Below, in pieces: positions 56,077 to 64,000 of a DNA stretch of 64,000 nucleotides. The notes under the pieces were generated by a model. The model searched no databases. It was not told the DNA's origin and saw only the letters and a program-made list of their open reading frames with translations. Every line of letters begins with the position of its first letter. Within the stretch, counting starts at the first letter, position 1. A program made the position numbers and the translations under genes. The DNA is from Mesostigma viride (lineage: Eukaryota > Streptophyta > Mesostigmatophyceae > Mesostigmatales > Mesostigmataceae), in the NCBI GenBank assembly GCA_009746045.1, contig RPFO01000027.1, positions 2,118,202 through 2,182,201 of the forward strand. The letters are read 5' to 3'.

Positions 56077-58391
56077 ATGTCAGAGCCTACCCCTCCGGCT
56101 GAGAGCCCGCTGCCGTCCCTGCCCCTACCGGACCCTGAGCTGTACTTCGAGGCCCTTCCGGGCCGTTGGGTGTCACGGTCCAGTTTCCGGGTGGCGTCGT
56201 GCATCCGGCCCTCCAGGCCCAGCATGCGGGTTTAGTCAGGGCGGCTCTCTTCGGGGTCACGTGGTACGGTCCTCCCCTGCTGAACCGCACAGCTTGTTTT
56301 GCACGGGTTCGACGATGCCGGCCACTGTTTGCTAGAATGTGGCTCCAGCTGTCCAGCCTGGGACAGATAGCTGCGGTTCTCCAGTGCCCCAGGGTGTTTT
56401 CCTACCTTTCTACCCCTGTGGGCCGCTCCTGCCTACGGGATGTGTTCCCCTGGCTTCCGGCCGAGGGTGATGCGGAAATAGATGAGAACCCCTGCGACCT
56501 TCTACGGGCCGTAGAGTTCATGGAGATAGCAGACCAGACAGCGGGCGTAGGATTGGGCGACCCTACTCCTACGGACGCGCCGGTAGAGGCACAGTATTCC
56601 CTGAGTATTCGGCCTCCCCTGCGGCGTCCTCCTCTTCAGTGTCGGCGCCTTCCCCTGTCCCGTCTTCACCGAGGTCGGTCCTGTGCGCATCGGTGGAGCC
56701 TACCCCTTTGGGCTCTGGTCGTGAGCCTGATCCTCTTTCGGCGACAGTTTCTGCGATGCAGGCGCAGATCCAGTCCCTGACGGCGGCCTTCGGGGCCTTC
56801 ATGGCGGCCCAGGCGCACGCTCCAGCCACGCCAGGTGGGGTGTCTGTGCAGCTGTGCCCCCTTCCCCTTCGGTCGCCTCGACGTCTACGGGTCCGTCTGT
56901 GCGCGAGCCCTCGGCGGCTGCGGTTCCCTCTGTGCTGCGGCTCCTACGCCTTCGGCTACCTCTGCGCCTGCTACTGACGTACCTGCGCCTCGGCGCGAGT
57001 CCGCCGTCCCAGCGGCCGCGCCCGTCGCCGCCGCGTCCGAGCCGCCCACCACGTCAGCGCCGCCCTCGCGGGGTTTCTTCAGCGACCCGGGCGGTCTTCC
57101 CAGGCTTTGGGAGGGCGGTCCTCCGCAGAGGATCCCGGTGCCTGACTGGAGCTTGGACGGTAACCAGTCGTATGCCGGATTGCCTGTCCCCACGGGCCCT
57201 ATTTTCAACATGTGGCCTGGTGGTGCTCCGCCCCCAGAGACCGGCGCGCCAGTTGCGGAGGCGGGTCCGTCGCGACCCCCTGCGGCATCGGGTCCGACGC
57301 GGCCCCCTGTTGTACCGGCGCCGTCTGCGCCTGTGCCGGTTCCTACCCCTTCGTCGGCCCCTGTCCCTTCGGCCCCGCGGTCTTTGGCTGCGGTTGTTCG
57401 GTCCAGTGGCTCTGACCCGCGCGCCACCCGCGCTGCCGATTCCCTTCGGGAGTTGTCAGAGGGCGATCGGGATCGGGCCCCTTCTGTGGTGCATGCGACT
57501 CCGGAGTCGCGCGACACGCCTGTCTTTGGGTATGGTATGTCTGCGCTCGCCTGCCGCCAGTGTGACCTGCCGCGCGCCTCCGCCGAGCTTGCCATTTCGC
57601 CCATGTCCTACGGGTTCTCCCAGGTGTGTCGGGCGCCGCGGGACCGTGGCCTACCAGTTGAGACTGATCGGCCTCCTTTCGACATGGTTATTTTAGCTGA
57701 TCCGGTGTTCCAGGGTGAGATCCTGGTTCGGCGCGTCCTGTATCGCTGGGCTAGGCGCCACAATGACTTGGACACCTACGGCGGGTTCCAGTGGGCTTAC
57801 CCTCCGCCTCTGGGCATTATGGCCTCAGATGCCCTTACGGTAGAGTTTCCTGCGGTGCCGGGTGCCACGTACAGCACGGTCCTTCAGCCCATCCTAGAGT
57901 GGGATGCCCGTCGTCCAGCGCCCATCCCGGGCCAGGGTTTGGACTCTCGGGGTCATCCTCCTCCCCGGGCTAGCGACTACCTCGAGACGTTCGGGTCGCG
58001 ACAGTGTGCCCGTCGGTGGCGCTCCCGTGAGATTCGGCATATCCGGTTGTGGCCGTCCAACGTGGAGCCCCTGGTAGATCTGTTTTTCCCGACGGGTATG
58101 CGCCCTCGGATCCGGTACCATCGCCTGCTCCTGCGGGCTCTCTGCCTGATCGCGGTAGAGCCTTTCCTACGCCTCTTTGCCTGTGGTTTCCTGGACTGGG
58201 CCCGGGGCCAGGTCGTTCTTACGCAGCATAGGTATTACTGGGCCTTCCTGGGTCTTTTTCCTGACGGCGTGTGGGCCGATGTTTTCCTCACTGTAGATAG
58301 GCACGACAATGCTGAGGATGTGTCTCACTACCAGGCGTACCTGGATGTCCTGCTGGCCTCCCGTGGTACCTACCAGACGGATGGCCATTAG
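56077..58391 (+). pseudogene. extra ORF of element G, unknown function, between pol and 3' LTR
   Basis: ATG 56077 (MSEPTPPAESPLPSLPL). The frame changes three times (about 56165, 56600, 56850), after which 1.5 kb is open to the stop at 58389. Joined conceptually it is about 770 residues. Middle: VSAMQAQIQSLTAAFGAFMA, a helix that could be a coiled coil. Then a Pro/Ala/Ser-rich region, and a C-terminal ~300-residue domain rich in Arg, Trp and Tyr (FQGEILVRRVLYRWARRHND; WPSNVEPLVDLFFPTGMRPR). No clear signal peptide, membrane anchor or known domain. Third positions are far richer in GC than in pol of the same element, suggesting separate origin. It sits where env genes sit in retroviruses, but no env features were seen. 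Confidence 0.65.
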
Positions 58392-58747
58392 ATAGAGGGC
58401 CTTAGGCCCGACCTGAGGGTGTTGTCCCTCCGGTATATAGAGTCGCCCTCACGTTCTGGCCAGTTGACTGGTCGTTCTTGGTCCTTGGTGCTGATTTGTT
58501 TACTCTGTGTGTCCTGCCCAGTGCCGTTCCCCCCGGCAAGGACTTTGTTCCAGGCAGTTAGGGGAACCTACCACCAGGCTTGGTGCTGGCTAACCCTACA
58601 CCTCCCGGCGTGGTGGTGGAGACCGTGTGAACTATTGGTGCTTTGTATCTTGGATGGCCTGCCGATTGTGTTGGTGTGTGCTGGGTGCATTAGGTTTCCT
58701 ACCCCTTGTTTTCCTCCCTGTGCGTAGGGAGAGGGCTCCCTACCTTT

Positions 58748-58760
58748 GTGGGGGGGGAGG
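58748..58760 (+). promoter_or_regulatory. polypurine tract of element G
   Basis: GTGGGGGGGGAGG directly before the 3' LTR start TGTTACG. Confidence 0.85.
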
Positions 58761-59331
58761 TGTTACGTCGCGTAACAATTCGTTGTAGTTACGGACGTAA
58801 ATTAGGTCTTTTGCCTCGGTTGTCCCTAGGTTTACGTGTAGCTCCTACCGGGACATTATTGTCCTCGTAACAGTACTGTGGTACATTGGGTGCCGTTGGG
58901 CGCCGCGCCGCGTACTTTACTAGTGGTCCTGATCCTTGGTAGAATGTAGTGGACCAGCGTGCATCAGTAGATGTAGTGGACCAGCGTGCATCTGTAGGCG
59001 AGGGCCATGTCGGCCCGAGCGTGTTGGACCGTTGGTGACCATTTATGCGCGTTCTACCCCTTGTGTGTGTACTCGGCGTGTGTTAAATGAATTAACACAT
59101 TTAGGCTTGGGTCACGGCAGTGTAGTTGTGTTTCCTTCCTCTATTCCTGGAGTAAACGGGTTTTGATAAATGGTTGTATGGCGTATTATAGTAACACCTA
59201 CGTTAATGCATTGAGATCAGCTCCGTCACGTTCGTCTTTCGCCAGAGGGTTGAGTAGAGGAGGCCTGACCAGTTTAGGTAGTATCAGGCCCATTAGAGGT
59301 AGAGGTGGAGGTAGATATCCGCGGCGTAACA
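58761..59331 (+). repeat. 3' LTR of element G
   Basis: 571 bp, TGTTACG...CGTAACA, with an uninterrupted TTAA where H is inserted in the 5' LTR. The same two 23-bp direct copies as in the 5' LTR. Confidence 0.93.
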
Positions 59332-59586
59332 CCCAGCCCGCTCCAGCTTTTTCATGATCTACTGGGCCGTAATCAGGTATTCACCAGTATGCCTCATGGC
59401 GACATTACTCAGGTCCAATGGCTTCCCTGGTCTAATAACGCGCCCTATTAGCCTTTCACCTGTCACCGCCACACGTGTGTGTGCCCACCTTCATTAGGAT
59501 TCGCTGATACTTCCTTTCCCCTCTCACCTCTTTGGTCCATAATTGGCTAATAAAATATACCCATTTCCCCGAAAACTGAACCCCCG

Positions 59587-60600
59587 ACGCAGTCGGGGCA
59601 CGTGTAGGGTGTAGATTCCGTAACGTCTTTATTTCATGTCCATCCATCTACGGACACGATGGTCCGAGAAATGAAAAATTCATCGCTTTGGACCGAATCT
59701 GACCAAATCTCGGGGACAAGTGCTTCAAGGCCACCAACTCCGACGAAATCTACCAGTTCGTACTGGTCCCACTCGGGTCAGTGACACAAGTGCGGCGTGG
59801 GCAACAACAACAGGCAGTGTGGACTGTTTTTTGCCCTGTTTTCGCAATGATAGTAGTATGCAATGATGGCGATGGCGTAACGGCTTGCAAAGCTCTCCAC
59901 TAACACCGCTGTGTAAGGTCCATATCCGGCTTGGATTCAACAACAAACGCATCAATTAGTGACCCCCCCGCGGGACATAGTCGTGCCTTCGCACCTCCTG
60001 ACCTAACTTGCTTGCAACAAAACTACGTACGGTACGTACGTAGTACTCCGAAGAGGCTGACAAGCTTACAAATTTTCCGCCGTGTCGCCGTCTGTACGTG
60101 CTAGAGAAGGTCTACTTAATATGGGCGATCCCAGCAATTATTACCTGTCATGGATTGTATGTAACCCATTGGTTAAAATATATAACATTTGGCCGGCCCT
60201 GCATACAGTATTCTGCTGAGTACTGCGAGTGCACTCAATATGCATGTTGCGGCAAATTTCTGGCTGTGTGCAAACTACCGCCAGTAGTTGCAATCGGTCG
60301 TTTGCGCATGCATTCCGCATATACATCGTGCTGTAGCCTGGAAAGTACGTACGTAGTGTGTGTTTTTTTTATCATGATCACCGCGGGTTGCTATTGTTGT
60401 ACAGTAGTACTTGGCATGTAGCTATCGATTAGTTAGATCCTAGGCTTCGCGATAGCGACCTCTTCGCATTGGGCGGAAGAATGGCGCGTGGCGATCGGTC
60501 AGGGCACCCAGTGGATGCGTGGATAGGTGGTGGCAGTGTGTGGGGCGTGGTTGGGCCAGGTGGCAGTGGGTGGGTGTGGTGGGGGCGGTGGGGGCGTGGG
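59587..60600. other. non-coding, no gene recognised
   Basis: No credible ORF on either strand; a short CGTACGTA-rich palindromic stretch at about 60025-60050. Confidence 0.5.
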
Positions 60601-60615
60601 AAGTGCGTGAGAGTT

Positions 60616-61164
60616 TGGATAGGCTTCTCCGGACGCGGGCATAGAAGGCTATCCACGTATACCCGGTTGGCAGCCGTTCTGGGTGTGCGAGTGTCTTTTT
60701 TTGAAATAGAAGCCTATCCACGACCAACTGGCGGGAGTGGCTGGAGAGGGCGTGCCAATTTCGTTCGATGGGTGGGAGGGGGGTTGAGAGGGCTCGAGTT
60801 TGGATAGGCTTCTTTTGGTATTCTTCGGTTTTAGACAATAAGAGTAAGAATAATATGGGCTATAGGGCCAATATACGGATGCGTATATGGGGTGTAGGGG
60901 GTATACGGGTCAGGGGGCTGGGGAGAATATTGTTGGAAGGGATTGTCAAAAAAGAAGGCACTCCAGAGAAGCCTATCCACGACCAAAGGGCGGGAGGTGC
61001 CGGAGAGGGGTCGCCAAAATCGTTCGATGGGCGGGAGGGGGGTTGAGAGGGTTCGAGTTTGGATAGGCTTCTCTTTCGGACAGGGGTGTATAGTGGGCGG
61101 GCGCGTCGTTTGGCGGGGTGAAGGTGGATAGGCTTCTCCTCGCGAGCGGTTAGAAGGCTATCCA
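60616..61164. repeat. cluster of four hairpin units built on GAAGCCTATCCA / TGGATAGGCTTC
   Basis: Two 40-bp hairpins (60616-60655, 61125-61164) flank two 104-bp units (60709-60812, 60968-61071). The long units share their interior (ACGACCAA..GGCGGGAG; TTCGTTCGATGGG..GGGGTTGAGAGG). Each is bounded by the same 12-13-bp inverted repeat, with one mismatch in the short hairpins. GT-rich spacers. Possibly tiny foldback transposons or a structured repeat. Confidence 0.75.
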
Positions 61165-62230
61165 CGTCGGGAGTGTGCGGTGGGGGGGTGAGTGCGCTGA
61201 CAGGGGGTCGGTTCGGCCCGTCCTAGTCAGACATATTTATTTGCATCCACAGCTCGTTCCTATTTTGCGTTTCTTATATTGTGACGACGTTGTCTTTCTG
61301 GTTCCCGGCGGAACTCTTCATTTCCATGAAAATGTATGTATACTTGTGATCAATCAGACATCATTCGCGGTTTAATCTTTGCGCAGGATATGTGCTTGCA
61401 AATTTAGCATTAACTAGTTGTTGCTATGAATGATATGTATGTCATATCTGTTTTCTGGCCGATGGGTGCAGGAAGTTAACTGCTAAGGGATGGAACCTCA
61501 GCAACCGGCTGCCCTATTGGTTGGTTGCGTGGTGATACTTTGCTTTGGGATCGCCTACGCACCACCAGGCAGTAAGTGGCTTTAATGACGTCTAGTAGTG
61601 AACATCATAGTATTGACTCTCATAATGTAAAAGTGGTATGTATGTATGTATGTAAGTAAGGTGGGGCCAAAACCTTGGAATAATGAGGGCTGGGATTTTG
61701 GAGTTATAACTTACACGTGCCCACGTCAACTTGGTATGTACTGAGGCATTTGGGCCGAGAAATAGGGTAAGGATTAAGGAATCTCCTTCGTGCTCTTTCC
61801 TTTCAATCAATTGTGTTGCCCCCCCCCACCCACCCCCACCCCGCCACCAAATCATTGTCTCCTTCCTTACATGGAACATGCACTACTTTCCTTTATACTA
61901 GTGTATCATCAAAACCTGCCTTGGTATCAGCATGTCAGACATGCATGTGTGTCACTCACCATACAACAACATGTGGCTTCTAGTCCGTCTTCTTTCATGA
62001 TTTTTCCTTCACTCACGATAGTGTTAGGATGCAAGCTGCCCCGCATTGCAATATATGGTGCATGCACTTACAAACGTATCAGTAGCAAGAGAAGGGGAAG
62101 TAACAGGGATGGCCAGGAGCCCTGCAAGGAATGGAAATTGGCGGGTCAGGGGCAGTGGTTGCGACGTTATTCATATCAGAGTGCGCTAAGAGCTGTGTTT
62201 CTATGTACTACTGTTTTTGTTTAAAACTCA
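61165..62230. other. non-coding, no gene recognised
   Basis: Short (GTAT)n at 61636-61660 and a CCCCCACCC run at about 61818. Frames at 61790-62224 show no motif. Confidence 0.5.
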
Positions 62231-63184
62231 TTTCCCCCCCCCCTTCTCCCCTTCTCCCCTTCTCCCCTTCTCCCCTTCTCCCCTTCTCCCCTTCTCCCCT
62301 TCTCCCCTTCTCCCCTTCTCCCCTTCTCCCCTTCTCCCTTCTCCCCTTCTCCCCTTCTCCCCTTCTCCCCTTCTCCCCTTCTCCCCTTCTCCCCTTCTCC
62401 CCTTCTCCCCTTCTCCCCTTCTCCCCTTCTCCCCTTCTCCCCTTCTCCCTTCTTCTCCCCTTCTCCCCTTCTCCCCTTCTCCCCTTCTCCCCTTCTCCCC
62501 TTCTCCCCTTCTCCCCTTCTCCCCTTCTCCCTTCTCCCCTTCTCCCCTTCTCCCCTTCTCCCCTTCTCCCCTTCTCCCCTTCTCCCCTTCTCCCCTTCTC
62601 CCCTTCTCCCCTTCTCCCCTTCTCCCTTCTCCCCTTCTCCCCTTCTCCCCTTCTCCCTTCTCTCTCCCTTCTCCCCTTCTCCCCTTCTCCCTTCTCCCCT
62701 TCTCCCCTTCTCCCCTTCTCCCCTTCTCCCCTTCTCCCCTTCTCCCCTTCTCCCCTTCTCCCCTTCTCCCCTTCTCCCCTTCTCCCCTTCTCCCCTTCTC
62801 CCCTTCTCCCCTTCTCCCCTTCTCCCCTTCTCCCCTTCTCCCCTTCTCCCCTTCTCCCCTTCTCCCCTTCTCCCCTTCTCCCCTTCTCCCCTTCTCCCCT
62901 TCTCCCCTTCTCCCTTCTCCCCTTCTCCCCTTCTCCCTTCTCCCTTCTCCCCTTCTCCCTTCTCCCCTTCTCCCCTTCTCCCTTCTCCCCTTCTCCCCTT
63001 CTCCCCTTCTCCCCTTCTCCCCTTCTCCCCTTCTCCCCTTCTCCCCTTCTCCCTTCTCCCTTCTCCCCTTCTCCCCTTCTCCCCTTCTCCCCTTCTCCCC
63101 TTCTCCCCTTCTCCCCTTCTCCCCTTCTCCCCTTCTCCCCTTCTCCCCTTCTCCCCTTCTCCCCTTCTCCCCTTCTCCCCTTCT
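62231..63184. repeat. satellite block 1: (CCCCTTCT)n
   Basis: 8-bp unit, pure pyrimidine on the plus strand, about 120 units with scattered 7-bp units (CCCTTCT) and one TCTCTCCC irregularity near 62660. No stop codon exists in the repeat in this orientation, which creates a long spurious minus-strand frame. Confidence 0.97.
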
Positions 63185-63840
63185 CACCCTCTCACCCTCT
63201 CACCCTCTCACCCTCTCACCCTCTCACCCTCTCACCCTCTCACCCTCTCACCCTCTCACCCTCTCACCCTCTCACCCTCTCACCCTCTCACCCTCTCACC
63301 CTCTCACCCTCTCACCCTCTCACCCTCTCACCCTCTCACCCTCTCACCCTCTCACCCTCTCACCCTCTCACCCTCTCACCCTCTCACCCTCTCACCCTCT
63401 CACCCTCTCACCCTCTCACCCTCTCACCCTCTCACCCTCTCACCCTCTCACCCTCTCACCCTCTCACCCTCTCACCCTCTCACCCTCTCACCCTCTCACC
63501 CTCTCACCCTCTCACCCTCTCACCCTCTCACCCTCTCACCCTCTCACCCTCTCACCCTCTCACCCTCTCACCCTCTCACCCTCTCACCCTCTCACCCTCT
63601 CACCCTCTCACCCTCTCACCCTCTCACCCTCTCACCCTCTCACCCTCTCACCCTCTCACCCTCTCACCCTCTCACCCTCTCACCCTCTCACCCTCTCACC
63701 CTCTCACCCTCTCACCCTCTCACCTCTCACCCTCTCACCCTCTCACCCTCTCACCCCTCACCCTCTCACCCTCTCACCCTCTCACCCTCTCACCCTCTCA
63801 CCCTCTCACCCTCTCACCCTCTCACCCTCTCACCCTCTCA
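63185..63840. repeat. satellite block 2: (CACCCTCT)n
   Basis: 8-bp unit, about 82 copies, very uniform; short units only near 63720 and 63756. Sharp boundary with block 1. Confidence 0.97.
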
Positions 63841-64000
63841 CCTTCTCACCTTCTCACCTTCTCACCTCCTCACCTTCTCACCTCCTCACCTCCTCACCTC
63901 CTCACCTCCTCACCTCCTCACCTCCTCACCTCCTCACCTCCTCACCTCCTCACCTCCTCACCTCCTCACCTCCTCACCTCCTCACCTCCTCACCTCCTCA
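63841..64000. repeat. satellite block 3: CACCTTCT to (CACCTCCT)n, continuing past the window
   Basis: A few CACCTTCT units mixed with CACCTCCT, then pure CACCTCCT to the edge. Each block's unit differs from the next by one or two bases in a fixed 8-bp register. Confidence 0.97.

Larger units (their letters stand above)
42247..59331 (+). mobile_element. element G: 17 kb Ty3/gypsy chromovirus-like retrotransposon with extra ORFs
   Basis: Starts TGTTACG, ends CGTAACA; TSD CCCAG (42242-42246, 59332-59336). 5' LTR 42247-44541 (contains element H), 3' LTR 58761-59331. Primer site TGGTTCCGGAGG just after the 5' LTR; polypurine tract GTGGGGGGGGAGG before the 3' LTR. Order: leader ORF with hybrid-binding domain, Gag, protease, RT, RNase H, integrase, GPY/F, chromodomain-like tail, then a large extra ORF. 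Without H and I it is about 10.8 kb. Confidence 0.93.
40834..59453 (+). pseudogene. C-terminal part of the LINE RT ORF, interrupted by element G
   Basis: Reads from GILGSTLISYKGLPWYWQRI through the zf-RVT-like CLCTHPSETIEHRFLYC to NNDKPS at 42246, then resumes at 59332 (PAPAFS / LFHDLLGRNR region) and stops at about 59451-59453. The RT active site is absent because of truncation. Confidence 0.85.
40833..59572 (+). mobile_element. LINE copy F, 5'-truncated, split by element G
   Basis: Parts 40833-42246 and 59332-59572. Target duplication AAACTGAACCCCCG at 40819-40832 and 59573-59586. Nearly the same sequence as LINE E but on the other strand, starting further downstream in the ORF and ending in the same 3' UTR (CCCATTTCCCCGAAAA). 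Confidence 0.9.

Noticed and set aside
56077-58391. Retroviral-type envelope gene.
   Set aside because: Position fits, but there is no signal peptide, no clear transmembrane anchor and no heptad-rich fusion-type region.
42247-59331. Integrated plant pararetrovirus, because of the Cauli_VI-like domain.
   Set aside because: LTRs, TSD, integrase with GPY/F module and chromodomain-like tail are Ty3/gypsy features; no movement-protein signature seen.
62228-63187. 319-codon Gly/Glu/Lys/Arg frame.
   Set aside because: Spurious: the 8-bp satellite lacks stop codons in this orientation.
62231-64000. Telomere.
   Set aside because: G-rich strand orientation is opposite to a right chromosome end, and the unit varies between blocks; interstitial satellite is more likely.

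Overview
The window is eukaryotic nuclear DNA. Exons are GC-rich, introns have good consensus borders, and several classes of LTR, LINE and short inverted-repeat transposons are nested in one another. Organism is inferred only: the exon style, algal/plant-type PP2C, copia-like and chromodomain Ty3 elements and low-complexity protein insertions fit a green alga or related protist. No rRNA, tRNA gene or CRISPR array was found.

1-7,500: one host gene, a PP2C-type protein phosphatase on the minus strand. I reconstruct six exons whose reading phases all agree (7003-6736, 6503-5650, 5044-4795, 4038-3914, 3415-3261, 944-<1). The gene leaves the window on the left. Its introns hold minisatellites, tandem copies of exon/donor junctions, a TA-flanked inverted-repeat element and a GC-rich repeat.

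7,487-19,752: a 5'-truncated LINE (minus strand) split by a 9.3 kb copia-like LTR retrotransposon ('element A', minus, TSD AAGGT), itself split by a 1.7 kb hairpin-ended insertion ('D').

19,753-36,590: a LINE 3' fragment, an inverted-repeat element with a pol III B-box-like motif, and a GC-rich repeat family ('R') split by a 15.3 kb copia-like element ('B', plus, TSD ACTCC). B is interrupted by a 7.7 kb relative ('C', minus, TSD AGGCA). A, B and C share an unusual order: Gag, zinc knuckle, integrase, protease, reverse transcriptase (RT), RNase H.

36,591-40,820: no gene recognised; palindromic AATACGGCGTATT-type clusters and short tandem repeats.

40,833-59,572: a second LINE copy (plus, TSD about 14 bp) split by a 17.1 kb Ty3/gypsy chromovirus-like element ('G', TSD CCCAG). 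G has a TTAA-flanked inverted-repeat element ('H') in its 5' LTR and a non-autonomous copia element ('I', TSD TCGGG) in its gag. G carries two unusual extras: a leader ORF with an RNase H1 N-terminal/Cauli_VI-like hybrid-binding domain inside a probable intron, and a long ORF of unknown function between pol and the 3' LTR, preceded by a strong splice-acceptor-like sequence.

59,587-64,000: non-coding DNA with a cluster of 40-bp and 104-bp hairpin units, then a satellite of 8-bp units passing through successive homogenised variants and running out of the window.

The insertions give a relative order (host, then LINE, then LTR element, then inner element). Most retroelement frames carry small frameshifts; decay and assembly indels cannot be separated from sequence alone.
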